Below, in pieces: positions 48,750-58,204 of a stretch of 64,000 bases of DNA. Below the pieces are notes generated by a model. It saw nothing but the letters and a program-made list of their open reading frames with translations. It ran no database searches and was not told the origin of the DNA. Source of the DNA: Sporomusa malonica (lineage in GTDB: Bacteria; Bacillota; Negativicutes; Sporomusales; Sporomusaceae); assembly GCF_041428715.1 (NCBI RefSeq), contig NZ_CP155572.1. The stretch is one strand, 5' to 3'. The position numbers were made by a program, and so were the translations under genes. Position 1 is the first letter of the stretch. Every line of letters starts with the position of its first letter.

Positions 48750-50966
48750 TTGAGACAGTACCAGCGCTGGCTTGTTGCTATAACCGTAGTAGTGCTTACA
48801 ACTGGTTGGCTGGGAGCCGGCTTGGCTGTAAAAGTAGCTGAAGATGAGCTGCGCAGCAAGCTTTTACTCAGAACGGCAACTGCAGCCGCAATTGTCAATC
48901 AGGAACGGGTGGGGCGTTTAACGGCAACGCCGGCAGACACAGGCACTGCTGATTATGAATATCTGAGACAGCAGCTCACTGCGGCCCGGTCCCTAAATCC
49001 CGACTGCCGGTTTGTTTACCTGCTGAAAATGGTTAACGGACAAGTAGTGTTTCTTATGGATTCTGAGCCTGAGACCTCTACTGATTATTCACCGCCTGGC
49101 TCCCCTTACAATGCCGCGTCAGAAGCGTTAAGGCATATATTTTTGGGCAGTAAGCCGTTTGTTGAAGGTCCCTTGGCTGATGAATGGGGCGTTTGGGTAT
49201 CAGGGATTGCTGCTGTGCGTGATCCTGCCGACGGACGGGTGATTGCCGTTCTTGGCATGGATATTGATGCCCGCGAATGGCAAAGCGGCGTTCAGAACGC
49301 ACGGCTGATCGTCTTTGGCGTTACCGCTGCTGTGCTTAGTGTTATCTTTATCGTATTTTATGCTTTGCATATTTCGGCCGTTGCTGCTAGAAAGGTGTAT
49401 CTGGCAGAAAAGCAGGCGAAAGAGACTGCTGAATCCATGAGTCAAGCCAAAAGCCAATTCTTAGCTTATCTGAGCCACGAAGTCCGTACACCAGTTACCG
49501 GTATTCTCGGATTAGGGGAGCTGTTAGAATCAACGCGACTGGACGGCCAGCAGCGCGATTATGTCAGAGCTATTGCCTATTCGGCCCGGTCGCTGTTAAC
49601 TGTTCTGAATGATGTCCTGGATTTTTCTAAAATCCAGGCAGGTAAAATGACAGTAGAGAGTGTTAATTTTGAATTCTGGAAAGTACTTACCGGTGTGAAT
49701 ACAATTCTGCAAGCCACAGCCGCTAATAAAGGTATTAGCTTGACAATAACCATTGATCCGGCCATACCGCTGGTAGTCTGTGGGGACCCTGTCAGGCTGC
49801 AGCAGGTGCTTTTGAATATTGCTGGGAATGCCATAAAGTTTACTGATGCCGGAGGTGTTGACATCAAGGCTGAATGCCTCAGGCTGGATGAGACCGCAGT
49901 CAACGTCAAAGTAACGGTTAGAGACACCGGTATAGGTCTTACCCAAGATGAAATAAATAAGCTGTTTCAGCCATTCGCTCAGACTGAAGGCGCCAATACC
50001 AGGAAATATTTAGGTTCAGGCTTGGGCTTGTCCATTTCATCTAGCCTGATAAAAATAATGGGCGGCGAATTTGGCGTGGACAGTGCTAAAGGCATTGGCT
50101 CGTCTTTCTGGTTCACCGTTACCTTACAGACTGCGCAGGGGAATGACGTTATTAATGACATTATGCTACCTGACGCGCGCAATGAGGCAAATCTACTTCC
50201 CCGCTGGGCAAGTGAGCCGGTTGATAGAGCGCCGGACAGGGCAGGTGATGTGCTGATTGTGGAAGATAACTCAGTCAATCAGCAGGTATTTAAACTGCAG
50301 CTTAAGCACCTTGGTTTAACAGCTGATTTGGCAGCCACTGGCCAGGAAGCTGTTTTGATGGCGGCAAAAGCCAACTACAAACTTATATTAATGGACTGCG
50401 GTCTGCCGCTCATGGATGGATTTGCGACCACCCAGGCGATCAGAGAGTATGAATCTCTGACTGGACGGCATACCCCGATTATCGCCCTGACGGCCAACTC
50501 TTTGGCTGGTGACAGGGAAAAATGCCTGGCAGCCGGTATGGACGATTATCTGGCAAAGCCCGTATCAGGCAAAGAACTGAGACATATAATCGAACGATGG
50601 CTAACCCTTGAGTCTGAAGACGGGATTGACAGGGTCGTGCTTGGGCAGCTTAAGGAGCTGGCTGATAGTGGCCAGGCAGATATTAGCTTATTCATTGACG
50701 CTTTTTTAGAAGAGTTACCCTTGCTTATGGCTAAGCTAAAGCAGGCTGTTCTACAGGAGGATACCCGACAGGTGAGCGATGCTGCTCATGGCTTAAAGTC
50801 GATGAGTGCGACTATTGGCGCTAAACGGCTTGCCGAACTATTTTCCCATCTGGAGCAGCAGGCCCAGCGGGGTAAGATGGAAGCGGCTAAGGCTCTTATG
50901 GCCAAGGTCGAGGATGAATGCAGGCAGGTGGGCTCAGCCCTTAAAAACGCTGCCAGCCGATTATGA
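48750..50966 (+). CDS. Hybrid sensor histidine kinase / response regulator with HPt domain
   Basis: 738 residues. TM1 (about 10-30), an extracytoplasmic sensor (about 35-185, MDSEPETSTDYSPPGSPYNAA region, Cache-like), TM2 (about 190-212), HisKA with His243 in SHEVRTP, HATPase_c with DTGIGL and GLGLS, a receiver domain with Asp549 in LMDCGLPLMDG, then a C-terminal HPt with His680 in AAHGLKS. All three phosphorelay stages sit in one chain. TTG 48750 has AGGAGG 8 bases upstream. The next gene codes for a separate response regulator that is probably its output. Confidence 0.93.
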   Translation: MRQYQRWLVAITVVVLTTGWLGAGLAVKVAEDELRSKLLLRTATAAAIVNQERVGRLTATPADTGTADYEYLRQQLTAARSLNPDCRFVYLLKMVNGQVVFLMDSEPETSTDYSPPGSPYNAASEALRHIFLGSKPFVEGPLADEWGVWVSGIAAVRDPADGRVIAVLGMDIDAREWQSGVQNARLIVFGVTAAVLSVIFIVFYALHISAVAARKVYLAEKQAKETAESMSQAKSQFLAYLSHEVRTPVTGILGLGELLESTRLDGQQRDYVRAIAYSARSLLTVLNDVLDFSKIQAGKMTVESVNFEFWKVLTGVNTILQATAANKGISLTITIDPAIPLVVCGDPVRLQQVLLNIAGNAIKFTDAGGVDIKAECLRLDETAVNVKVTVRDTGIGLTQDEINKLFQPFAQTEGANTRKYLGSGLGLSISSSLIKIMGGEFGVDSAKGIGSSFWFTVTLQTAQGNDVINDIMLPDARNEANLLPRWASEPVDRAPDRAGDVLIVEDNSVNQQVFKLQLKHLGLTADLAATGQEAVLMAAKANYKLILMDCGLPLMDGFATTQAIREYESLTGRHTPIIALTANSLAGDREKCLAAGMDDYLAKPVSGKELRHIIERWLTLESEDGIDRVVLGQLKELADSGQADISLFIDAFLEELPLLMAKLKQAVLQEDTRQVSDAAHGLKSMSATIGAKRLAELFSHLEQQAQRGKMEAAKALMAKVEDECRQVGSALKNAASRL

Positions 50967-50987
50967 GTTAAAGAGTGGTGAAGAACT

Positions 50988-51776
50988 GTGGCATATACTG
51001 TGCTGTTAGTTGATGATGTGCTTTTAAACCGGAAAGTTGTTAAGATCGCACTAAGCGGATTGCCTGAGTTTAGCTTTTTGGAGGCCGCTGACGGCGTTAA
51101 TGCTCTGGAGCTTATTAATAATCAACACATTGATTTGGTGATACTAGATCTTGTTATGCCAGGAAGTATTTCTGGCTTTGAGGTCTTGCGGCAGATTAAG
51201 ACCAGTGTTCTCTATAAGCAGATACCTGTCATCGTTTATTCGGCGGTGTCTGACACTACCAGCATAAAGCAGGCGCTTGAAATGGGTGCGTACGATTACC
51301 TGATCAAGCCGCTAAAACCGCAAGAACTGCAAACAATATTACCGGAAAAGGTTCGTGATGCTCTTCGGCCTGTGGAGGTTGCAGCAATTGCTGATCGTGA
51401 AGCAGCACCCTTGTCACTGAGTTTTCCGGCAAGTGCTAAGCTGCGTGAACAAGTAACCATCGGCCGTGTAACCAATGAGGAAGCCGCGTCAATCAAGTAT
51501 CTGACAAGCCGTAAGGCTGAGCTCAAGCTGCTGTTAAAAAGACTTATGGATATGGACAAGGAAGAGCTGTATTGCTGCCTGTATGATATTCTTATCCGGG
51601 AAATGGGAGAAGTGTCAACAGCATGCGAACAGTGGTGGGACGAGAAGTATAACAAATATCAATGGGACAATATTGTCGGTGATGAGATTGAAATTGATTA
51701 TGATAGCGGCGAGGTGCTTGTAAAGCGGGAACAAGAAAGTGCTGCAGCAACCAAACATCAGGATTCAGAAGATTAA
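50988..51776 (+). CDS. Response regulator with an unrecognised C-terminal domain
   Basis: 262 residues. Receiver domain (about 1-125): VDDVLLNRK, Asp54 in LVILDLVMPG, and the conserved Lys in LIKPLKPQEL. The C-terminal part (about 145-235) is helical (VTNEEAASIKYLTSRKAEL, EQWWDEKYNKYQWDNIVG) and carries no DNA-binding or enzymatic motif that I recognise. GTG 50988 starts 21 bases after the hybrid kinase. It probably accepts phosphate from that kinase's HPt domain and acts through protein contacts (inference). Confidence 0.85.
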   Translation: MAYTVLLVDDVLLNRKVVKIALSGLPEFSFLEAADGVNALELINNQHIDLVILDLVMPGSISGFEVLRQIKTSVLYKQIPVIVYSAVSDTTSIKQALEMGAYDYLIKPLKPQELQTILPEKVRDALRPVEVAAIADREAAPLSLSFPASAKLREQVTIGRVTNEEAASIKYLTSRKAELKLLLKRLMDMDKEELYCCLYDILIREMGEVSTACEQWWDEKYNKYQWDNIVGDEIEIDYDSGEVLVKREQESAAATKHQDSED

Positions 51777-51796
51777 AAAGTACCACAAAGGGGAAA

Positions 51797-52426
51797 GTGA
51801 TTGAAATTACTCTTAAAAAAACACTGCTAATTGTTGTCTGGTTGTTAGTGTTGAATGTAGCAGTTTTCTCTGCAGCTGCCAAAGAAATTCCCTTTGAATT
51901 AAAAACACCGCCTTATATTGATTTGTCAATCATGGGGCCGCCGCTAGCCACTGAGGAGGAATGCATAGCCTATCTGCGCAAAAGAGGCCGGATGCCATTG
52001 CTCACAGTATCTATTGAGCAGCTGGTCCATCATTTTTACCAGGAAGGGCGGTTAGAAGGAATCAGGCCGGATGTGATTTTTGCCCAGGCCATCCATGAGA
52101 CCGGCCATTTCCGCTATGGGGGTGATGTTGTGCCGCTGCAGAACAATTTTTGCGGACTTGGTACAACCGGTGGCGGTGTTAAGGGGGCGTGGTTTCCCAC
52201 AGCGCAAATTGGTGTTAGAGCGCAGGTACAGCACCTCTTGGTCTATACCTCGACTAAGCCACCTGAGCATGCAATTGTTGACCCGCGCTATGACCTGGTC
52301 AAGCGTTCACCCAAGTTTGGACAAGCCCGTACCTGGACTGACCTGAATGGTAAATGGGCTGTTCCAGGAAAAACATATGGCCAAATGATCCTGCGGATCC
52401 ATCAAAAGATATTGAGCGGCGAGTAG
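51797..52426 (+). CDS. Exported glucosaminidase domain protein
   Basis: 209 residues. A signal peptide (LIVVWLLVLNVAVFSAAA) precedes a mannosyl-glycoprotein endo-beta-N-acetylglucosaminidase-like domain (PF01832): VIFAQAIHETGHFRYGG with the catalytic Glu, NNFCGLGTTGGG, and a C-terminal block WTDLNGKWAVPG. It should cleave peptidoglycan glycan chains in the periplasm. GTG 51797 follows AAAGGGG closely, so the exact start is uncertain. It ends at a strong terminator, in line with the kinase genes upstream as one transcript. Confidence 0.9.
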   Translation: MIEITLKKTLLIVVWLLVLNVAVFSAAAKEIPFELKTPPYIDLSIMGPPLATEEECIAYLRKRGRMPLLTVSIEQLVHHFYQEGRLEGIRPDVIFAQAIHETGHFRYGGDVVPLQNNFCGLGTTGGGVKGAWFPTAQIGVRAQVQHLLVYTSTKPPEHAIVDPRYDLVKRSPKFGQARTWTDLNGKWAVPGKTYGQMILRIHQKILSGE

Positions 52427-52448
52427 GGTGACAGATTAATAGATCGGT

Positions 52449-52498
52449 AAAGTGAGCTGTAGGATAACTTAGAAATAAGTTGTCCTACAGCTCACTTT
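52449..52498 (+). terminator. Terminator before the glycogen cluster
   Basis: AAAGTGAGCTGTAGGA-taactt..-TCCTACAGCTCACTTT, a long hairpin followed by ATTTACTTTTTT. Confidence 0.88.
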
Positions 52499-52601
52499 AT
52501 TTACTTTTTTATTCAACCTGGTTATTAGTTCTATATGTGTCCTTCCTGGCATAGCTTAGTTATAACTGCCATAAAAGGCCTACTTTCAAGGAGGGAACAC
52601 A

Positions 52602-53765
52602 TTGGGGGATAAGGAATGGATTGCTATGGTATTGGCTGGGGGGCAAGGTACTCGGCTGGGAGCGTTAACTAAGGATTTGGCTAAGCCTGCCGTACCGTTT
52701 GGCGGTCAATACCGCATTATTGATTTTACTTTGAGTAACTGCCGCAATTCAGGGATTGATACAGTGGGCATTATGACTCAGTATCAGCCGCTGGCACTTC
52801 ATTCATATATCGGCATTGGCAGTGCCTGGGATCTTGACAGACGTGGTGGTGGAGTGCATATTTTGCCGCCCTATGCACGGGAGAAAGGCGGCGAATGGTA
52901 TAAAGGCACAGCTGATGCCGTGTATCAAAACATCGAGTTTATCGAGCATTTCGAGCCAAAATATGTGGTAGTGCTGTCAGGTGACCATATCTATAAGATG
53001 GATTATGCTGAAATGCTTGACTATCATAAGGTGTGTCAGGCAGATGTCACAATCGGCGTTAGGGAAGTACCCTGGAGTGAGGCCAGCCGGTTTGGGATTA
53101 TGGATACGGCTGCCAGCGGCCGTATCACCGATTTTTCTGAAAAACCCCGTCAGCCTAAGAGCAACCAAGCCTCCATGGGTGTGTATATTTTTACTTGGAA
53201 AGTGTTAAAACAATACTTGGCAAGTGATGCTAGCAGCAAGGAATCCAGTCATGATTTTGGTAAAGATATTATTCCCAGCTTGCTGGCTGCAAAGCAGCGT
53301 TTGTTCGCCTATCGGTTTAACGGCTACTGGAAGGATGTTGGTACAGTAGATAGTTATTGGGAGGCGAATATGGATTTGTTAGGTGATGAGCCGAGCCTGG
53401 TATTAACCGGTGATGAGTGGCCTGTTTATTCGCCTGAATTAAGTCTGCCGCCTCATTATCATGGCGCTGAAGCCAAAGTGAGCTGCTCGTTAATTTCCGG
53501 CGGCTCAATCATCTTGGGTGAAGTAGAAAGATCGGTCATTTTTCCTGGGGTCTATATCGGGCCTGGGGCTAAGGTCAAGGATGCTGTCGTTATGCCTCAG
53601 GCGCGGATTGAGAGCGGCGCCGTCGTCTGCGGGGCTATCGTTACAGAAAATGCCGTACTTACTAAAGCGGCTGCCGATGATGAGGCGAACGGCCTTATTG
53701 CGGTTGCTGCCAGCCGGCAGTCAGCAGCCGACAAATCCCAGGAACAGGTTTGCCTGGCAGGTTAA
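52602..53765 (+). CDS. glgC: Glucose-1-phosphate adenylyltransferase, first copy
   Basis: 387 residues. Makes ADP-glucose, the committed step of glycogen synthesis. N-terminal nucleotidyltransferase domain with VLAGGQGTRLGALTKDLAKPAVPFGG (activator and nucleotide site), the ADP-Glc loop, and a C-terminal left-handed beta-helix (SGGSIILGEVERSVIFPGVY, then AKVKDAVVMPQARIESGAVV). TTG 52602 has AGGAGGG upstream. It shares most of its catalytic half with the second copy at 55833, so the two are paralogues from duplication. It may dimerise with GlgD as in Geobacillus (family knowledge). Confidence 0.95.
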   Translation: MGDKEWIAMVLAGGQGTRLGALTKDLAKPAVPFGGQYRIIDFTLSNCRNSGIDTVGIMTQYQPLALHSYIGIGSAWDLDRRGGGVHILPPYAREKGGEWYKGTADAVYQNIEFIEHFEPKYVVVLSGDHIYKMDYAEMLDYHKVCQADVTIGVREVPWSEASRFGIMDTAASGRITDFSEKPRQPKSNQASMGVYIFTWKVLKQYLASDASSKESSHDFGKDIIPSLLAAKQRLFAYRFNGYWKDVGTVDSYWEANMDLLGDEPSLVLTGDEWPVYSPELSLPPHYHGAEAKVSCSLISGGSIILGEVERSVIFPGVYIGPGAKVKDAVVMPQARIESGAVVCGAIVTENAVLTKAAADDEANGLIAVAASRQSAADKSQEQVCLAG

Positions 53766-53881
53766 ATTTTCTAAACACAGGAAATCTGCTATTATTTAAC
53801 AGGAATTTTTCGTGCCGATAGCGAACAATACAGTACGAATATTACCATCAATTTACAATTAGTAATAAAGGATGGAATGCA

Positions 53882-55939
53882 ATGGCTAAGGCATGGTTTA
53901 CTGATCAAGAGTTATATTTATTCCACGAAGGCAGTAATCATCGCAGTTACAATATGCTGGGAGCCCATGTGGCTTCAGTAAATGGACTGCCAGGCGTACG
54001 GTTTGCCGTATGTGCGCCTAATGCCCAAAAAGTACGGATTATTGGCGATTTTAACAACTGGGATGGCAGCGGCCATGATATGGAAAAAGTAAGCACTTGT
54101 GGCATTTGGGGGCTGTTTATTCCTGGGCTTAAGGCTGGTGACATCTATAAGTACGAGATTGTTACCGCCTGGGGTGAGACGCTCCATAAAGCCGATCCCT
54201 ATGCCTTTGCTGCTGAAGTCAGGCCCAAAACAGCGTCAAAAGTAGCCTGCTTGGATGGGTATGTTTGGCAGGATACTCAGTGGCGCGAAGGTAAAGCCAA
54301 GCAGACTGCCTATGAACAACCGATGAATATTTATGAAGTTGATTTAGGGTCCTGGAAACGGGGCAGTGACAAGTCACGCCTATCTTACCGTGAGCTGGCC
54401 CCAGACTTAGCTGAATATGCAGCAAGTATGGGCTATACTCATATTGAACTTTTACCGGTGGCCGAACACCCTTTTGACGGTTCATGGGGTTATCAGGCTA
54501 CAGGCTATTATGCGGTGACCAGCCGTTATGGATCGCCTGAGGACTTTATGTATTTTGTTGACTGCTGTCATCAGCAAGGGATTGGTGTTATCCTGGACTG
54601 GGTGCCTGGCCATTTTTGCAAAGACGCGCATGGCCTGGCCCGTTTTGACGGTACAGCGTTCTATGAATATGCTGATTCTTGCCGCAGTGAAAACCACGGT
54701 TGGGGGACGCTTAATTTTGATCTTGGACGGCCTGAGGTTATGAGTTTTCTCATCTCCAATGCAGTATTCTGGATGGACGTATATCATATAGATGGCCTCA
54801 GAATTGATGCGGTTGCCAATATGCTGTGCTTGAATTATGGACGGGAAGAAGGCGATTGGGCGCCCAACCGTTATGGCGGTACTGAGAACATTGAGGCCAT
54901 CCACTTCCTGCGGAAGCTGAATGAAGCAGTTTTTGCCAACTACCCGGAGGCCTTAGTTATTGCCGAGGACTCGACCGCGTGGCCGTTGGTGACTCATCCG
55001 ACGTATGCAGGTGGTCTAGGCTTTAATTTTAAATGGAATATGGGCTGGATGAACGACATGCTTCGCTATATGGAGTTTGAACCCATACATCGTCAGTACC
55101 AGCATAGTCTGGTGACATTCTCTTTTATGTATGCTTTTTCGGAAAACTTTGTCCTACCATTATCCCATGATGAGGTAGTCCACGGGAAAAAGTCGCTGTT
55201 AGATAAAATGCCTGGTGATTACTGGCAGAAGTTTGCCAATCTCCGTGCGTTTTATGCCTATATGATGGCTCACCCTGGAAAGAAGCTGCTCTTTATGGGT
55301 GGTGAATTCGGCCAGTTTATTGAATGGAACTATCAAGATAGTCTGGATTGGCATCTGTTAGACTATGAGATGCATGGTAAGATGCACGGCTATGTTCGTG
55401 CGCTTAACCACTTTTATCTGGACAACCCGGCTATGTGGCAAAATGACCGGGACTGGCACGGATTTTCCTGGATTGATTGTCAAGATTACCAGCAGAGTGT
55501 CATTGTTTTCAAGCGGCAAGGCAAAAAGGCTGACGACATTATGATTGTGGCGTTAAACTTTACGCCTGTTGTCAGGCACGGGTACCGGATCGGCGTACCT
55601 GCTGCCGATTATTACCTTGAGGCATTTAATAGCGACAATCCGGACTACGGCGGTTCCGGGCAGGGCAACCCAGGGGAGCTGAGCCCAGAGCTTGTGCCGT
55701 GGCAGAATCAATCCCATTCGCTTGTCATTACGCTGCCGCCCTTGGCTGCCGTGTATTTAAAGCCGATTCGTTCTAAACGCAAAATTCAAAGCAGAAGGTT
55801 AAACAGGAATACTAGGGGGAGAGTGGAGCACTTTGCGCAACAAAGAGTGTGTGGCCATGATTTTAGCGGGGGGGCAGGGAAGCCGACTGGGGACTCTGAC
55901 CAAAAAACTGGCAAAACCCGCCGTGCCGTTCGGCGGTAA
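53882..55939 (+). CDS. glgB: 1,4-alpha-glucan branching enzyme
   Basis: 685 residues. CBM48 N-terminal domain (about 20-115), then a GH13 barrel: nucleophile Asp309 in DGLRIDAVAN, acid/base Glu362 in VIAEDST and LPLSHDEVVHG near 430, and a C-terminal beta domain ending LPPLAAVYLKPI (about 631). The last 50 residues (RSKRKIQSRRLNRNTRGRVE and on) are an odd basic tail with no match in GlgB; its final 36 residues overlap the start of the next glgC by 107 bases. A one-base shift near 55790 would give an early stop after a short Lys-rich tail, so the tail may come from a lost stop. Confidence 0.94.
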   Translation: MAKAWFTDQELYLFHEGSNHRSYNMLGAHVASVNGLPGVRFAVCAPNAQKVRIIGDFNNWDGSGHDMEKVSTCGIWGLFIPGLKAGDIYKYEIVTAWGETLHKADPYAFAAEVRPKTASKVACLDGYVWQDTQWREGKAKQTAYEQPMNIYEVDLGSWKRGSDKSRLSYRELAPDLAEYAASMGYTHIELLPVAEHPFDGSWGYQATGYYAVTSRYGSPEDFMYFVDCCHQQGIGVILDWVPGHFCKDAHGLARFDGTAFYEYADSCRSENHGWGTLNFDLGRPEVMSFLISNAVFWMDVYHIDGLRIDAVANMLCLNYGREEGDWAPNRYGGTENIEAIHFLRKLNEAVFANYPEALVIAEDSTAWPLVTHPTYAGGLGFNFKWNMGWMNDMLRYMEFEPIHRQYQHSLVTFSFMYAFSENFVLPLSHDEVVHGKKSLLDKMPGDYWQKFANLRAFYAYMMAHPGKKLLFMGGEFGQFIEWNYQDSLDWHLLDYEMHGKMHGYVRALNHFYLDNPAMWQNDRDWHGFSWIDCQDYQQSVIVFKRQGKKADDIMIVALNFTPVVRHGYRIGVPAADYYLEAFNSDNPDYGGSGQGNPGELSPELVPWQNQSHSLVITLPPLAAVYLKPIRSKRKIQSRRLNRNTRGRVEHFAQQRVCGHDFSGGAGKPTGDSDQKTGKTRRAVRR

Positions 55940-57035
55940 ATACCGGATTATTGATTTTCCCCTAAGTAACTGCTACAACTCGGGGATTGATACTGTTGGC
56001 GTGCTTACTCAGTATCAGCCGTTAGCCCTTCATTCATATATTGGTATCGGCAGTGCCTGGGATCTTGACAGGAGAAACGGCGGCGTTTATGTGCTGCCGC
56101 CCTATGTCCGGGAAAAAGGCGGTGAATGGTACAAAGGCACAGCAGACGCCATTTACCAGAACTTTAACTTTATTGAGATGTTTGACCCGGAATTTGTCCT
56201 GGTGCTATCAGGGGATCATATCTATAAAATGGATTATTCGCTGATGCTTGACTATCATAAGACCAAGCAGGCTGACGCCACTATCGCCGTGATTGAGGTG
56301 CCCTGGGAGGAAGCCAGCCGCTTCGGCATTATGAATACGGCTGATGAGGAACGGATTATCGAGTTTGAGGAAAAGCCCAAGAATCCTAAGAACAATCTGG
56401 CTTCCATGGGCGTATATATATTCAGCTGGCCAGCACTGAGGGCCTATTTAGCAGCCGATGCAGTCGATGATAAGTCCAGCCATGATTTTGGCAAAAATGT
56501 CATTCCGAAGATGCTTGCTGGCAGCGAGCGACTCTATGCCTACCGGTTTGCTGGCTACTGGAAGGATGTTGGCACAGTGGAGAGCTACTGGGAGGCCAAT
56601 ATGGATCTCTTAGGTGATGAACCAGCACTCGATTTATATGATACCAGTTGGCGGATCTATTCTGTTAACCCCACGCAGCCGCCCCAATTTGTGGCAGATA
56701 CCGCCCGGATTGCTTGCTCGATGGTTACTGAGGGCTGCCAGGTTTTTGGCGAGGTGGAAAACTCGGTGTTATTTCCTGGTGTCTATATTGGCGAAGGGGC
56801 AAAAGTCAAAGATTCGATCATTATGCCTTATGCCTCTGTGGGGGCCAACGCTGTGATTACCAAAGCCATTATCGGGCGCAAATCAGTTGTTGAGGACGGT
56901 GCGCAGCTTGGGCTTGAAGCAGTGGCAGAGCCGGAAGCCAGCCGCTGGTTTTCGGGGATTACTTTAATTGGTGACAACATGACCATTAACAGCGAGACTA
57001 AGATTAGGCGCAATGCCTTGCTTGCCCGTCCATAA
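55833..57035 (+). CDS. glgC: Glucose-1-phosphate adenylyltransferase, second copy
   Basis: 400 residues, same layout as the copy at 52602: ILAGGQGSRLGTLTKKLAKPAV at the start, EEKPKNPKNNLASMGVYIF, GYWKDVGTVESYWEANM, then a beta-helix end (FGEVENSVLFPGVYIGEG). TTG 55833 follows GGGGGAG and lies inside the end of glgB. The strong match to the first copy suggests a tandem duplication with glgB between, and the two could form homo- or heterotetramers with different activators. Which copy is dominant cannot be told. Confidence 0.95.
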   Translation: MRNKECVAMILAGGQGSRLGTLTKKLAKPAVPFGGKYRIIDFPLSNCYNSGIDTVGVLTQYQPLALHSYIGIGSAWDLDRRNGGVYVLPPYVREKGGEWYKGTADAIYQNFNFIEMFDPEFVLVLSGDHIYKMDYSLMLDYHKTKQADATIAVIEVPWEEASRFGIMNTADEERIIEFEEKPKNPKNNLASMGVYIFSWPALRAYLAADAVDDKSSHDFGKNVIPKMLAGSERLYAYRFAGYWKDVGTVESYWEANMDLLGDEPALDLYDTSWRIYSVNPTQPPQFVADTARIACSMVTEGCQVFGEVENSVLFPGVYIGEGAKVKDSIIMPYASVGANAVITKAIIGRKSVVEDGAQLGLEAVAEPEASRWFSGITLIGDNMTINSETKIRRNALLARP

Positions 57036-57081
57036 TACTCCCGGTGCGAAACAAACGCATACCATTAGGAGGAGAAGTTTA

Positions 57082-58203
57082 TTGAAGAATATAATGGGGC
57101 TTATTAATTTACATGAAAGCGATGACTTGCTCCGGGAGATCACCAGATACCGGCCGCTGGCCGCTATTCCTTTTGCCGGGCGCTATCGTTTGATTGACTT
57201 TGCTTTGTCTAACCTAATCAATTCAGGTATAACCAATGTGGGTATTTTATCTGCCGGCAACTCCCGTTCGCTCATGGATCATATCCGTTCAGGCAAAGAG
57301 TGGGATTTAGCCCGGAAACGGGATGGTTTGTTCATACTGCCCTCACTGCAGACCGGCAATGTCCAGGGCGCGTTTCCTAATGATCTGGCTGACGTTTTTG
57401 CCAATCTTGACTATATCAGAAGCAGCCGCCAGCGCTTTATTCTCTTAACCGGTACCCGGATGGTTTGTAATATCAACTATGAGGCTGTGTACCAGTTTCA
57501 TCTTGAGAAAAAGGCCGATATCACTGTACTATATAAAGAATACAGCGGCGGCGATATCCGTCGATTTACCAATGCGACTATGGTGGAAACAGACGACTGC
57601 AGCCGGATTGTTGATATGGAGATTTGTCCTGTCCACCCGCGCAGCACCAAGATGTCGATGGGGATGTGTCTTATTGACCGTCAGCTCTTGGTTGACTTAA
57701 TTGATGCCAGCATGTCGCGGGGCGGGACTAACGTGGCTCGCGACTGTTTTGCTAAAAACCTTGGGACTCTCAAAATGTACGGGTTTTCCTTTGGTGGGTA
57801 TTTAGCTCGTATAAGCTCAGTCCAGAGTTATTTCGACCATAGCAGGGAACTCTTAAGTCCTGAGGTATGGCAGGAACTCTTTTTTGCTAACGGCTCAATC
57901 TATACCAAGGTTAAAGATGAAGCGCCGGCTAAATACCAGCAGGATGCTGCTGTGACGCGATCCTTGGTAGCTAACGGCTCGGTTATCGCAGGTAAGGTTG
58001 AGAATAGCATTCTATTTCGCGGTGTAAAAGTGCATAAAGACGCTCAGGTTATCAATAGCATTATTATGCAAAAGAGTGAAATCGGCCCAGGAGTAGTACT
58101 GGAGAATGTTATCTGTGACAAAGACGTAAAAATTACGGCAGGTAAAAAGCTCAAAGGCGAGTTAAATCACCCGATCGTAATCGAAAAAGGGACAGTGATT
58201 TAA
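57082..58203 (+). CDS. glgD: GlgD, regulatory paralogue of glucose-1-phosphate adenylyltransferase
   Basis: 373 residues. Resembles GlgC but lacks the full N-terminal activator/nucleotide loop (it starts MGLINLHESDDLLREITRYRPLAAIPFAGRYRLIDF), as GlgD of Firmicutes does; GlgD is usually non-catalytic and boosts GlgC. The beta-helix end is retained (NSILFRGVKVHKDAQVINSI). TTG 57082 with AGGAGGAG 7 bases upstream is chosen. With two GlgC copies there is a choice of partner. It is followed one base later by glgA. Confidence 0.93.
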   Translation: MKNIMGLINLHESDDLLREITRYRPLAAIPFAGRYRLIDFALSNLINSGITNVGILSAGNSRSLMDHIRSGKEWDLARKRDGLFILPSLQTGNVQGAFPNDLADVFANLDYIRSSRQRFILLTGTRMVCNINYEAVYQFHLEKKADITVLYKEYSGGDIRRFTNATMVETDDCSRIVDMEICPVHPRSTKMSMGMCLIDRQLLVDLIDASMSRGGTNVARDCFAKNLGTLKMYGFSFGGYLARISSVQSYFDHSRELLSPEVWQELFFANGSIYTKVKDEAPAKYQQDAAVTRSLVANGSVIAGKVENSILFRGVKVHKDAQVINSIIMQKSEIGPGVVLENVICDKDVKITAGKKLKGELNHPIVIEKGTVI

Positions 58204-58204
58204 T

